Notes: generated by a model from the sequence alone, not told the origin. A stretch of DNA of 64,000 nt from an uncultured Lachnospiraceae bacterium (GCA_900542015.1 UQLY01000002.1:186001-250000); one strand, 5' to 3'; positions 41,790 to 50,122 are shown, numbered from the stretch's first letter. Numbers and translations are program-made.

Positions 41790-42465
41790 CGATATAAGAC
41801 CCTTCTTTCTGGTCGCTGATGATAACTCCCTTATTCATCGTCACAACCCTTTTTTTCATGGCATTGACAATCTCCCTGTTATGGGTAACTACCAAGACCG
41901 TCGTTCCTTTTTCGTTGATCTCTTCCAACAGTTTCATAATTTCCCAGGAATTTTTCGGGTCCAGATTACCCGTAGGCTCGTCTGCAAGCAAAATCGGCGG
42001 ATTGTTGACCAACGCGCGGGCAAGCGCCACGCGCTGCTGTTCCCCTCCCGACAACTGCTTCGGTCTTGCCTTGTACTTTCCGGCAAGTCCCACAACCGAA
42101 AGAATGGACGGCACATTTTTCTTGATCTCCTTGACCGGCACCTGTACGATGCGCTGTGCAAACGCCACGTTTTCATATACATTCCGGTCCTTTAACAGAC
42201 GGAAATCCTGAAAGACGACTCCGATATTTCTTCTGTACTTGGGAATCTGGCGGTGTCTTAACTTTCCGATATTCGTTCCGTTTACTTCTATGGTGCCGGA
42301 AGTAGGCAGCAATTCTCTCAGCAATAATTTGATCAGGGTCGATTTCCCCGAGCCGCTGTCTCCTACGATAAACACAAATTCTCCGGTTTCAATATGGATG
42401 CTGACGTCGTTTAAAGCCGGAGCGCCTGTGGAATATGCCTTACTCACATGATCCAATGTTATCAT
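41779..42465 (-). CDS. ftsE: Cell division ABC ATPase FtsE
   Basis: 228 residues. Walker A GDSGSGKSTLIKLLL near residues 35-49, the Q loop in GVVFQDFRLL, the signature LSGGEQQRVALARALVNNP and Walker B ILLADEPTGNLD are all intact. It powers FtsX. A conserved EVNGTNIGKL and HNREIVNAMKKR fit FtsE. It is 20 bp downstream of a PucR-type regulator gene and overlaps ftsX. No separate promoter is visible in that gap, so the regulator and ftsEX are likely cotranscribed. Confidence 0.97.
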   Translation of the reverse strand: MITLDHVSKAYSTGAPALNDVSIHIETGEFVFIVGDSGSGKSTLIKLLLRELLPTSGTIEVNGTNIGKLRHRQIPKYRRNIGVVFQDFRLLKDRNVYENVAFAQRIVQVPVKEIKKNVPSILSVVGLAGKYKARPKQLSGGEQQRVALARALVNNPPILLADEPTGNLDPKNSWEIMKLLEEINEKGTTVLVVTHNREIVNAMKKRVVTMNKGVIISDQKEGSYIDEV

Positions 42466-42485
42466 TCTTATTTACCTGCTTTCTT

Positions 42486-43574
42486 TTAATAATCAAAGCT
42501 TTCCATGTACTTCATATACTTCACTACCATCAAAGCGATCTTAAAGGTTATGGCGTCTTCAAAAACCCGCAGATCCAGACCGGTGCTTTTCTGCAGCTTA
42601 TCCAGACGGTATACCAGCGTATTGCGGTGGATAAACAACTGTCTGGAGGTCTCCGACACATTCAGGCTGTTTTCAAAAAACTTATGTATGGTAGTCAGCG
42701 TTTCCTCATCAAAATCATCCGGGCTTTTCCCGCCGAAGATTTCACTGATAAACATTTTGCAAAGCGGTATGGGCAGCTGATAAATCAGCCTTCCGATTCC
42801 TAACTCGCTGTAGGCGATGCCCCCTCTGTCTTCAAAGAATATTTTTCCTACGTCCATCGCCATCTTAGCCTCTTTATAAGAACGGCTGACTTCTTTAATT
42901 TCATTTACAATGCTACCATATGCAACATGTACTCTTGAAATGCCTTCTCTTTCCAGATGCGCCTTGATCCCCAGCGCAACTCTTTCCAGCTCCGCCTTGG
43001 GATCGGCTTCCTGTATCTCCCTGACGATCACCACGTTGTTTTCGTCGACGGCTGTCACAAAATCCCTGCCGGCTGTGCCGAAATAGCTGCGGATAATCTC
43101 CAGCATATTGCTGTCTTTTCCCTCATAGGGTTCCACGATCATAACGGTACGCTTCGCCTCCGTAGGAATGTGCAGCTTTTTGGAACGGCTGTAAATATCC
43201 ACCAACAGCAGGTTGTCCAACAGCAGGTTTTTAATAAAGTTGTCTTTATCAAACCGCTCTTTATAAGCGACCATCAGCCCCTGAAGCTGGAACGCCGCCA
43301 TCTTCCCTACCATATAGACATCCTCTCCGGCGCCGATCACGACCAGTATGTATTCCGGAGTCTGTTCGTCATATATTTTGAAAAACTGGTACTTGGAAAA
43401 TTCCTGGCTGTCCGCAGGCGACTTCACAAATTCCTTTACCGCCTCGGCAAAATCAACGTCGCCGTTTACGGTTGCCACGACCTCGTTGCCGTCGGTATCC
43501 ATGACAACAAAGTCCACGCGGGAGATGGCTTTCAACCCGTCAATTGTATTTTGCAGTATCTGATTTGAAATCAT
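42486..43574 (-). CDS. PucR/CdaR-type transcriptional regulator
   Basis: 362 residues. The C-terminal helix-turn-helix SLNVSETSRQLFIHRNTLVYRLDKLQKSTG (given in part: VSETSRQLFIHRNTLVYRL) is the PucR-type domain (HTH_30), preceded by a degenerate GGDEF-like region and an N-terminal sensory part (residues about 1-130). The HTH form is that of sugar-acid regulators and the carbohydrate diacid regulators (here distinct from the c-di-AMP CdaR gene). The ligand is unknown. It leads the ftsEX operon. The upstream 182 bp is very AT-rich, with TATAAT-like candidates (for example at 43704-43709) but no clear -35, so I do not place a promoter. GGAG lies 8 nt ahead of the ATG. Confidence 0.85.
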   Translation of the reverse strand: MISNQILQNTIDGLKAISRVDFVVMDTDGNEVVATVNGDVDFAEAVKEFVKSPADSQEFSKYQFFKIYDEQTPEYILVVIGAGEDVYMVGKMAAFQLQGLMVAYKERFDKDNFIKNLLLDNLLLVDIYSRSKKLHIPTEAKRTVMIVEPYEGKDSNMLEIIRSYFGTAGRDFVTAVDENNVVIVREIQEADPKAELERVALGIKAHLEREGISRVHVAYGSIVNEIKEVSRSYKEAKMAMDVGKIFFEDRGGIAYSELGIGRLIYQLPIPLCKMFISEIFGGKSPDDFDEETLTTIHKFFENSLNVSETSRQLFIHRNTLVYRLDKLQKSTGLDLRVFEDAITFKIALMVVKYMKYMESFDY

Positions 43575-43756
43575 AACCCCGCTCCTTTTATACATATTTC
43601 ACAATGCAAAAAACCCCAATTTTTTATTTTTGCTCATTATGTAAACAATTTTAATACAATTCCACAAATAATACCAGTAAAATTTGTGAATTTTTTATGC
43701 AAAATTATAGAAATTTGGCATTTCGAGGTATTTTACAGGAAATTTTCCCCAAAAAT

Positions 43757-43786
43757 AAAAAAAGAGGGCGCTGAAACAACACCCTC
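43757..43786 (-). terminator. Intrinsic terminator after WecG/TagA-like gene
   Basis: Minus-strand GAGGGTG pairs with CGCCCTC (43764-43786 region) around TTGTTTCAG, then TTTTTTTATTTTT. The first arm overlaps the stop codon. Confidence 0.83.
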
Positions 43787-44474
43787 ACTCTTCCTGTTCC
43801 GAATCCAATTGCTCCTGATAGCGGTCCACCCGGATGTGAAACCACTTTGTCAACAGCCGATGATACATTTTTCTGAAAATACCCTGATCTCTTTTTCCCA
43901 GATCAAGATCCGCCCGCACCATCAGCCAGATGGCAACGTTCATTTTCATATGATTTTCCTTCAAAAAATTTTCTCTGACGGGAGATTCCAAATTGGAAAT
44001 CAATACGCCGGGCGTCTTCATATTGATATCATTTACGATGAAATCATCGTCGTATTCCAACCCTTCGACGGCAATTCTGCCGACAATTCTCAAATCCTCC
44101 TGAAACGCCGCCAAATCCGCTTCCAGCTTTTTCAGCCCGGCTTCCGTCCCGCTGAGCAGATAGATTTTTTTCCGCTGCCTGGACAGCTTCCTCAAAAACT
44201 CTTTGATAAAAACATCGTTTTCCACATCGTAGATCCGGCTGCGGTAATTGATATCCGCCGCATGCAGAATGTCCGCATCCGCCGCCACCGTCATATCCAG
44301 GCTGTCCATCCACTCTCTGATTTCGGGAGTATCCTGCGCCGCAATCAATCCTCTCATGGTAATGAGGGCAATCGTGCTGACTTTTCCGTCATGGAAAAAC
44401 TGATCCACTTTTTTCATGGATTCCCGAACTGTCAGATCCTGCAGCGATATCCCCAGAACTTCCATTTTTCTCAT
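43785..44474 (-). CDS. Divergent WecG/TagA/CpsF-like (GT26) protein
   Basis: 229 residues, close to GT26 length. EVLGISLQDLTVRESMKKV opens the fold; ADADILHAADI stands where family members have the catalytic DGxG stretch, so the aspartate is kept but the glycines are not. KIYLLSGTEAGLKKLEADL and IVGRIAVEG match the second half. GT26 enzymes transfer N-acetylmannosamine or a similar sugar to a lipid-linked acceptor in teichoic acid or antigen synthesis. Given the altered motif it may have changed substrate or lost activity. It closes a three-gene operon with an HPr-like protein and a CPBP protease. Confidence 0.62.
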   Translation of the reverse strand: MRKMEVLGISLQDLTVRESMKKVDQFFHDGKVSTIALITMRGLIAAQDTPEIREWMDSLDMTVAADADILHAADINYRSRIYDVENDVFIKEFLRKLSRQRKKIYLLSGTEAGLKKLEADLAAFQEDLRIVGRIAVEGLEYDDDFIVNDINMKTPGVLISNLESPVRENFLKENHMKMNVAIWLMVRADLDLGKRDQGIFRKMYHRLLTKWFHIRVDRYQEQLDSEQEE

Positions 44475-44503
44475 AGGTTCACCTTACCCATACCTTACAT
44501 TTG

Positions 44504-45469
44504 TTATTGCACGCTGTTTACGATCATCGGAAGAACCAATTCCGCAATCATATACAGAAAACTGAGCACCACCGCAATAACCAGTGATACCGTCCAAAGT
44601 GATTCCTTCTTTTCCCCTGCAGGTCTCTGCCTGCGCTTCCATATATCCGAAAATTCCGCTTTTCTGTGTTCCAAAGCCGCCATGCCGTACAGCAACAGCA
44701 CCGCCAGCGCCGTCATCGCTATGGCAACCACGCCGTAAATGACAATTTCCAGCAGCAAAAACTGACGGTAACTCAATCCCAACTGCACCAGGCTGTCATT
44801 CAACAGCGCCTGCGTATCCCCGTTTACCGCCGCAAGCCGGTCCCGCTGCAGGACCATAACCGCCACATTATAACAATTGATGCCTCCGTGAAATATCATA
44901 CCGGATACGATACTGCCCGTCGCCTCAACCAAAAGCGCACTCATAATTCCAACGACAATCGCATAGCTCATCTGATTGAAATTTAAGTGCATAACCCCAA
45001 ACAAAAAGGAAGACATCAGAATCGCAGCCACAATTCTGCCCGTCCGCCGATAACTGTGATAAAAGATTCCCCGGTACAGAAATTCTTCGTTGACCGGTCC
45101 CAATATACCGATTACCAGAAACATCAGCCATGCCGGCGTGTCAATGAGCATATAAGAAAGACCGTTTACCTCGTTCTCCACAAACAGCATGGAAATCATA
45201 TTGACAACCATAATAAGCGGCATACACAAGCCCGTAAACACAAGACACAGCAACGGCGTAACCGGTCTGATCCTCTTATGGGCAATAAAACCCGGCTTTG
45301 TGCCGGTAGCCGCCAAAAAAACAACCGCCGGCACAAAGAGGATCAATTGATTCAGGATCAGCGAGCCCATTGCCGTAAGCCGCAGTCCCGTCGCTCCGAT
45401 CAGAAAAACTACCGCCGCTTCCACAATCAGCATGGTCAGAAACAGGCGGTTGACCGCTTTTGTACTCAT
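44504..45469 (-). CDS. CPBP family intramembrane glutamic protease
   Basis: 321 residues with about eight hydrophobic segments. The CPBP motifs are present: GPVNEEFLYRGIFY near residue 125 (EExxxR), FGVMHLNFNQ near 160 (FxxxH), and a third HGGINC near 195. CPBP (CaaX protease-like) proteins cleave prenylated or other membrane substrates in eukaryotes; in bacteria they are tied to bacteriocin immunity, sporulation or regulation. The substrate here is unknown. It is 7 bp downstream of the small HPr-like gene and 29 bp ahead of the GT26-like gene. Confidence 0.85.
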   Translation of the reverse strand: MSTKAVNRLFLTMLIVEAAVVFLIGATGLRLTAMGSLILNQLILFVPAVVFLAATGTKPGFIAHKRIRPVTPLLCLVFTGLCMPLIMVVNMISMLFVENEVNGLSYMLIDTPAWLMFLVIGILGPVNEEFLYRGIFYHSYRRTGRIVAAILMSSFLFGVMHLNFNQMSYAIVVGIMSALLVEATGSIVSGMIFHGGINCYNVAVMVLQRDRLAAVNGDTQALLNDSLVQLGLSYRQFLLLEIVIYGVVAIAMTALAVLLLYGMAALEHRKAEFSDIWKRRQRPAGEKKESLWTVSLVIAVVLSFLYMIAELVLPMIVNSVQ

Positions 45470-45476
45470 CGTTTCA

Positions 45477-45710
45477 TCAACCGTTCATCATAAAGTTTAA
45501 AAGTTTATTGATATCTTCCGGCTCGTAAGCAAGAAGCTCCAGCTCGGAAATCGTACCGTCGGAAAAGATATTCGCCATGGAAACATACTGGGAAAGCTTG
45601 GACTTTAAGTTCAGGCGGTCTCCCTCTCCCGTTACCAGCTCTACCTTTCCTTTACAGCTGTCAATTACCTCAAAAAATTTTTCAATATTGGTAATATTTT
45701 GTACCTTCAT
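45477..45710 (-). CDS. Small protein with likely degenerate HPr fold
   Basis: 77 residues. It does not show the active histidine of HPr. The second half, LNLKSKLSQYVSMANIF and later LEDINKLL-type acidic helix, lines up with the HPr segment around Ser46 (NLKSIMGVMSLG) and the last helix; Lys36-Ser37 would be the Ser46 pair. The first 20 residues fit the first strand and helix. I infer an HPr-like fold with a possible regulatory, non-phosphotransfer role. It has its own promoter and is cotranscribed with the CPBP protease and GT26-like genes. The similarity is by eye and could be chance; size and secondary structure order support it. Confidence 0.6.
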   Translation of the reverse strand: MKVQNITNIEKFFEVIDSCKGKVELVTGEGDRLNLKSKLSQYVSMANIFSDGTISELELLAYEPEDINKLLNFMMNG

Positions 45711-45745
45711 AATTTTTTCACTCCTTTTTTCGTTTTTACACTATG

Positions 45746-45773
45746 ATTATATATCAAATATACAAAAAAGCAA
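45746..45773 (-). promoter_or_regulatory. Candidate sigma-A promoter for HPr-like/CPBP/GT26-like operon
   Basis: Minus strand TTGCTT (45768-45773), 16-bp spacer, TATAAT (45746-45751), about 36 bp before the start. Confidence 0.65.
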
Positions 45774-45779
45774 ATCCTT

Positions 45780-46634
45780 TTAAACCAGTCTGATTTCCTT
45801 TTCGCCGATTGTGACTTTTTTCTGCTTGTACAGGTGCCCCGCGGCGCGTTTAAATTCATTCTTACTCATTCCGAAGGTCTCCCTGATTTCCCCGGGAGAG
45901 GATTTATCCCCCAGCGGGATGCTTCCGCCTGCTTCCTGCAGCATGGCGAGCAGTTTCTCTCCGTCGGGGTTCATCTGCTCGTAAGCCTTCCGCCGCAGGC
46001 TCAGGTCCAGTTTCCCGTCCTCTTTTACCGCGGTTACCCGCGCCGTAACCACATCGCCCGGCGCAATACCGTTTAACGGCTCCTTTGCCGGAATCATGCC
46101 CTGATATTTATCGTCTACCGCCACATAAGCGCCGAAGCCCGGCGCCAGCTCGTAAACCGTTCCCGTTACCTGATCGTCTTTTTGATAGCCTTTTGCGGTT
46201 TCCAGATACGGGTACAGTTTCATCGTCGCCGCCAGTCTGCCGCTCTTATCCACATACAGCGCCGCCAGGATCTCGTCTCCCGCATCAACCCGTCTCGTCT
46301 GTTCCTTAAAAGGCAGGAACAAATCCTTTTCCAGCCCCCAGGAAAGAAACGCTCCGATCTTTGATACCTGCGCCACCTGTAACTTCGCCACGCCGCCCAG
46401 CGTCATCGCGGGTTCATGGACCGTGGCAATCAGCCGGTCCTTGGAATCCTTATAAAGAAAAACCTCTAGGGAATCTCCGACATCAAATTCCTCCGGAACC
46501 TGCTTTGCCGGCAAAAGCACCTTTTCCATTTCCTTTATATCCTCGCCTCTTACAGGCATATGCTCCGCCAGATAAACTCCGAAATCCGTTTTTTTCACAA
46601 TGCTCAACCGCTGTTTTTTTCCCAATTCCAACAT
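45780..46634 (-). CDS. CvfB-type S1 RNA-binding protein
   Basis: 284 residues. Three S1-like OB segments (about 3-65, 75-140, 150-212), shown by IGAFLSWGLEKDLFLPFKEQ and GFGAYVAVDDKYQGMIPAKE, and a C-terminal winged helix (about 222-284) that starts with KLLAMLQEAGGSIPLGDK and ends IGEKEIRLV. This matches CvfB/YitL, an RNA-binding protein that affects virulence gene expression in Staphylococcus. It follows the thioesterase gene by 8 bp. Its exact RNA targets are unknown. Confidence 0.88.
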   Translation of the reverse strand: MLELGKKQRLSIVKKTDFGVYLAEHMPVRGEDIKEMEKVLLPAKQVPEEFDVGDSLEVFLYKDSKDRLIATVHEPAMTLGGVAKLQVAQVSKIGAFLSWGLEKDLFLPFKEQTRRVDAGDEILAALYVDKSGRLAATMKLYPYLETAKGYQKDDQVTGTVYELAPGFGAYVAVDDKYQGMIPAKEPLNGIAPGDVVTARVTAVKEDGKLDLSLRRKAYEQMNPDGEKLLAMLQEAGGSIPLGDKSSPGEIRETFGMSKNEFKRAAGHLYKQKKVTIGEKEIRLV

Positions 46635-46642
46635 TTCTGTCC

Positions 46643-47362
46643 TTACCCTTCTTTGCTTTGGCGGATAAACTCCACGTTACAGTAAACCGCGCCCGCTTCA
46701 TTTTGCAGGCTGACGCCTATCTTGTCCGCTCTTTCAAATACAACCGGATACAATCTTGTCCCCAGTACCGCCTGCATCTTGTATTCCGCACGCATCTGCC
46801 CGATCACAAAGTCAATCGGCAGATAATCCATGGCGATCCTCACATACTGCCCGTTATTGACATGCCGGTTCGTATCCAGGTGGTGCGCCGTTACCATCAT
46901 AGGCTCCCCCGGCGCGCCCTCTCCTTCAAAACGGATCTTCCGGTCCGCATAATTCATTTCCAGCTTCGGTGCCAGCGCGTACTGCCTTATCATCCTCTCA
47001 TCCGGCTTTGCGGGTTTACCCGTTTCCGTATGTATCAGGCTCCAGATTGAATTTGCAACCGCGATCCGCTGTCCGCTCTCGTCTGACATCCAGAAGTTAC
47101 GGTATCCGATAAAGCCCTTAAAATCATAAGGCGCCGTGCCCACCGTAATTTTTTCGCAAAGCTTCGGATAACGCCCGATCACAATCTGCCATGCCGAAAG
47201 CGCCCAGAGCACCTTCTCCTTTTTCAGATATTCCACGCCTACGCCCAATTCTTCCGACTGAAAAATGGAACAATCCTGAAAATAATCCAACAGCGCCGGC
47301 AGCTCCAGCTTTCCTTCGCTGTCGAGCTCGCTGTAACGCACCCTGCTTTGAAATTCATACAT
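46643..47362 (-). CDS. Acyl-ACP thioesterase (FatA/FatB family)
   Basis: 239 residues, two hot-dog halves. YFQDCSIFQSEELGVGVEYL and WALSAWQIVI are in the first half; TNRHVNNGQYVRIAMDYLP carries the conserved asparagine and histidine of PF01643 enzymes; EYKMQAVLG lies where plant enzymes have the cysteine, so the third position differs, as in other bacterial members. It releases fatty acids from acyl carrier protein. It is followed by the CvfB gene 8 bp away. TTGTGG-N17-TATAAT lies upstream. Confidence 0.88.
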   Translation of the reverse strand: MYEFQSRVRYSELDSEGKLELPALLDYFQDCSIFQSEELGVGVEYLKKEKVLWALSAWQIVIGRYPKLCEKITVGTAPYDFKGFIGYRNFWMSDESGQRIAVANSIWSLIHTETGKPAKPDERMIRQYALAPKLEMNYADRKIRFEGEGAPGEPMMVTAHHLDTNRHVNNGQYVRIAMDYLPIDFVIGQMRAEYKMQAVLGTRLYPVVFERADKIGVSLQNEAGAVYCNVEFIRQSKEG

Positions 47363-47420
47363 ACCGATCTCCCGCTTTCCTTTTCACTCTGACCTCTTTC
47401 AAAGTTTCCGTTTCTATCCT

Positions 47421-47449
47421 ATTATAACCAATCGCCTGTTTCTCCACAA
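47421..47449 (-). promoter_or_regulatory. Sigma-A promoter for thioesterase-cvfB
   Basis: Minus strand TTGTGG (47444-47449), 17-bp spacer, TATAAT (47421-47426). It lies just beyond the tRNA terminator and about 60 bp ahead of the start. Confidence 0.78.
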
Positions 47450-47482
47450 GAAAAAACCTGACGAAAAATACTTTCATCAGGT
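47449..47482 (-). terminator. Intrinsic terminator of tRNA-Gln
   Basis: Minus-strand ACCTGATGAAA pairs with TTTCGTCAGGT around a short GTATT loop (arms within 47456-47482), then TTTTTTCTT. It ends the tRNA transcript. Confidence 0.85.
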
Positions 47483-47488
47483 CTTTAG

Positions 47489-47560
47489 CTGGGCTACAAG
47501 GATTCGAACCTTGAAATGACGGAGTCAGAGTCCGTTGCCTTACCATTTGGCGATAGCCCA
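47489..47560 (-). tRNA. tRNA-Gln (anticodon CTG)
   Basis: The minus-strand 72-nt segment folds as a cloverleaf. The acceptor stem TGGGCTA pairs with TAGCCCA, the anticodon arm is ACGGA-CTCTGAC-TCCGT with CTG at positions 34-36, and the T arm is CAAGG-TTCGAAT-CCTTG. The discriminator base is G; the CCA end is not encoded. A promoter is upstream and a terminator downstream, so it is a single-gene transcript. Its neighbour on the upstream side is glutamine synthetase. Confidence 0.95.
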
Positions 47561-47572
47561 TCAACATTGGAT

Positions 47573-47601
47573 AGTATACACAAAACAAAGCAAAAATGCA
47601 A
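47573..47601 (-). promoter_or_regulatory. Sigma-A promoter for tRNA-Gln
   Basis: Minus strand TTGCAT (47596-47601), 17-bp spacer, TATACT (47573-47578), 12 bp ahead of the tRNA 5' end. Confidence 0.82.
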
Positions 47602-47656
47602 GCAATTTTTATAATTTTTTGCACTTATTTGAATACAATGTAAAAGTTACTCCATG

Positions 47657-47706
47657 TAAAAGTTCCCGGAAAGCGCGTCTTTATAACGACTTCCCTTTCC
47701 GGGAAC
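47657..47706 (-). terminator. Terminator-like hairpin after glutamine synthetase
   Basis: GTTCCCGGAAAG (47695-47706 on plus as its complement) pairs with CTTTCCGGGAAC (47662-47673), a perfect 12-bp stem with a loop of about 21 nt, followed by TTTTACATGG. The T-run is short, so termination may be partial. Confidence 0.7.
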
Positions 47707-47768
47707 CGATCCATTTTTATTTCATTCGCTGCATACCGCTAATGCGATATTCCCTGCGCCGCAGATTC

Positions 47769-49880
47769 TTATACCTCAAACATGAGCTCTCCGTAAGTAG
47801 GAATAGGCCAGATCTCTTTATCGACGATCATTTCCAGTTCGTCCGCAGGCGTTCTCAGCTCTTCCATAATAACCTTTACGGTATCTTTGTAGAAGAATGC
47901 CTGTGCCTTTACGTCGTCCATAGCGCTTCCCTTTGCTTCCGCCTTCTCCAGCTTGGTCAGTGCTTTCTGCATTGCGGCAAGCTTCTTGGAAACCGTCTTA
48001 AGCATTTCCGTCTGAACGGATGCGTCTCCGCCCGCTTCCTTTACGGCGTTTACGGTATCCGCAAGGGTCTTGGTATATTTTACGACCGCGGGAATGATCT
48101 GCTTTCCTGCCATATCGATCATGGTCAGCGCTTCGATATTGATGGTCTTTGCATAGGTCTCATAAATGATTTCTTCACGGGACTCCAGCTCCGGTTTGGT
48201 ATAAATACCGAATTTTTCAAACAGCGCAACCGCCTTATCGGATGTGATGGTGCTTGCAGCCTCGATCATGGATTTAATGTTGGGCAAGCCTCTCTTTTCC
48301 GCTTCCGCAACCCATTCCTCGGAATATCCGTTGCCGTTGAAAATAATTCTCTGGTGTTTGGTCATATACTCTTTGATCAGATCATGTACCGCAATATCAA
48401 AATCATCCGCCTTTTCCAAAATATCGGCAGCTTCGCAGAACGCTTCCGCTACAATGGCATTTAACGTTGTGTTGGGACCGGCGATGGAATCTGCGGAACC
48501 AACCATACGAAATTCAAATTTGTTTCCGGTAAATGCAAACGGCGACGTTCTGTTGCGGTCCGTTGCGTCTTTATCGAGATCCGGAAGCGTGGAAACACCG
48601 GTCTCCAGCTTTCCGCCTTCTTTGCAGGAAGCGGCGTTACCTGTTTCTACCAACTGTTTTACCACATCCTCGAGCTGTTCGCCAAGGAACATGGAAATAA
48701 TTGCTGGAGGCGCTTCGTTGGCGCCGAGTCTGTGGTCATTTCCGACGTCGGACGCTGACTGGCGGAGCAGATCCGCATGGGTATCAACCGCCTTCATAAT
48801 GCAGGCAAGTACCAGCAGGAACTGGATATTCTCATTGGGCGTATCGCCGGGCTCCAGCAGATTAACGCCGTTATCGGTTGTGATGGACCAGTTGTTGTGT
48901 TTACCGGAACCGTTCACGCCCGCGTAGGGTTTCTCATGGAGCAGACATCTCATACCGTGATGAACGGCAACTCTCTTCATGGTCTCCATAACCAACTGGT
49001 TGTGGTCTACGGCGATGTTTGCGGTTTCATAAATCGGAGCCAGCTCGTGCTGTGCGGGAGCAACCTCGTTATGCTGCGTTTTAGCGGTTACGCCCAGTTT
49101 CCAAAGCTCCTCGTTCAAATCTTTCATATATGCGCCGACGCGTTCGCGGATAACGCCGAAGTAATGATCCTCCATTTCCTGTCCCTTGGGAGCCGGAGCG
49201 CCGAATAAGGTGCGTCCTGCAAACATCAGGTCGGATCTCTGTTTGTAATATTTCTCATCTACCAGGAAGTATTCCTGCTCGGGTCCGACAGAAGCGACTA
49301 CCTTGGTAGCTTCCGTATTTCCAAACAGTCTTACGATACGAAGCGCCTGTTTGGATACCGCTTCCATGGAACGAAGCAAAGGCGTCTTTTTATCCAGCGC
49401 CTCGCCCGTATAAGAACAGAATGCCGTAGGAATGCAAAGGATCGCGCCGGTAGCGGCTTCTTTTAAGAACGCGGGGGAAGTAATATCCCATGCTGTATAG
49501 CCTCTTGCCTCGAAAGTAGCGCGAAGACCGCCGGAAGGGAAGGAAGACGCATCGGGTTCGCCCTTAATCAGCTCTTTGCCCGAAAACTCCGTCAGCATCT
49601 TGCCTGTTTCATCGGGGTGCGCCACAAAAGCGTCGTGCTTTTCAGCCGTAATACCTGTTAAAGGCTGGAACCAATGGGTATAGTGGGTTGCGCCGTTTTC
49701 AACAGCCCAGTCCTTCATTGCCTTGGCAACTACGTTCGCTGTCTCCATTGAGAGCTCTCCGCCCTGGTCCATGACCTTTTTAACCTCTTTAAAGGCATCT
49801 TTGGGAAGACGTTCTTTCATCTTTCCAAGTGTGAATACATTTTTTCCGAAGATTTCTTCGACGTTCATTACTTCACTCAT
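47769..49880 (-). CDS. glnN: Type III glutamine synthetase
   Basis: 703 residues, the long GSIII type. It joins ammonia and glutamate to form glutamine with ATP. THWFQPLTG and SSFPSGGLRATFEARGYTAWD near residues 70-130 mark the N-terminal domain; VASVGPEQEYFLVD holds the metal-binding glutamates; KTQHNEVAPAQHELAPIYE and GVNGSGKHNNWSI are the ATP and glutamate-binding core. AAAAGGAG precedes the ATG at 49880. GSIII in Lachnospiraceae and Bacteroides stands apart from GlnA (GSI); regulation by GlnR is not evident. The 316-bp upstream region contains two promoters and a terminator-like switch. Confidence 0.96.
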   Translation of the reverse strand: MSEVMNVEEIFGKNVFTLGKMKERLPKDAFKEVKKVMDQGGELSMETANVVAKAMKDWAVENGATHYTHWFQPLTGITAEKHDAFVAHPDETGKMLTEFSGKELIKGEPDASSFPSGGLRATFEARGYTAWDITSPAFLKEAATGAILCIPTAFCSYTGEALDKKTPLLRSMEAVSKQALRIVRLFGNTEATKVVASVGPEQEYFLVDEKYYKQRSDLMFAGRTLFGAPAPKGQEMEDHYFGVIRERVGAYMKDLNEELWKLGVTAKTQHNEVAPAQHELAPIYETANIAVDHNQLVMETMKRVAVHHGMRCLLHEKPYAGVNGSGKHNNWSITTDNGVNLLEPGDTPNENIQFLLVLACIMKAVDTHADLLRQSASDVGNDHRLGANEAPPAIISMFLGEQLEDVVKQLVETGNAASCKEGGKLETGVSTLPDLDKDATDRNRTSPFAFTGNKFEFRMVGSADSIAGPNTTLNAIVAEAFCEAADILEKADDFDIAVHDLIKEYMTKHQRIIFNGNGYSEEWVAEAEKRGLPNIKSMIEAASTITSDKAVALFEKFGIYTKPELESREEIIYETYAKTINIEALTMIDMAGKQIIPAVVKYTKTLADTVNAVKEAGGDASVQTEMLKTVSKKLAAMQKALTKLEKAEAKGSAMDDVKAQAFFYKDTVKVIMEELRTPADELEMIVDKEIWPIPTYGELMFEV

Positions 49881-50012
49881 TTTTGTTTCTCCTTTTCTCT
49901 AATATTTGGGGAGCAGGTATCCTGTTTTTTCGTCTACCCCTTAGTCTGTCTGATCAGCGGTCGTCAAATGTCCGCATATGCAGGCACAGCGTCCATTTTC
50001 CCCGTCGCCATA

Positions 50013-50086
50013 ACAAAAAAATGCCCCAAACCTTCGGCTTGGAACATCGTCGTTCAAGATACCTTATATGTACGGCTTGATACCGT
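50013..50086 (-). promoter_or_regulatory. Attenuator-like leader of glnN: two hairpins and a terminator
   Basis: On the minus strand three structures follow one another. First, a 15-nt hairpin, ACGG-TATCAAG-CCGT (50072-50086). Second, TTGAAC-GACGAT-GTTCCAA (50039-50057), an antiterminator-like stem. Third, TGTTCCAAGCC-GAA-GGTTTGGGGCA (50022-50046) with a run of seven T, a terminator. The second and third share GTTCCAA, so only one can form. The arrangement resembles ANTAR-type control, but the loops do not show its A1/G4 hexaloop pattern, so the effector is unknown. A tiny ORF (49964-49996, MDAVPAYADI) with a weak ribosome binding site follows. The rest of the leader to 49880 has no clear motif. 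Confidence 0.68.
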
Positions 50087-50093
50087 TTTCTAT

Positions 50094-50122
50094 AAGATAC
50101 TCTTATTTTAAAAAAAATGCAA
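50094..50122 (-). promoter_or_regulatory. Promoter P2 for glnN
   Basis: Minus strand TTGCAT (50117-50122), 17-bp spacer, TATCTT (50094-50099). Transcription would start about 50087, at the foot of the first leader hairpin. Confidence 0.7.

Noticed and set aside
43599..43640. A-rich/T-rich stem downstream of position 43600 as a terminator
   Set aside because: Pairing is only A-T with no GC core, and it lies upstream of the regulator gene in its 5' region.
43575..43756. Promoter for the PucR-type regulator
   Set aside because: TATAAT-like boxes exist in this AT-rich gap, but none has a -35 at a suitable distance, so I did not place one.
50057..50072. Calling the glnN leader an ANTAR target
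   Set aside because: The two-hairpin layout fits, but loop sizes and the A1/G4 bases do not, so only an attenuator of unknown type is claimed.
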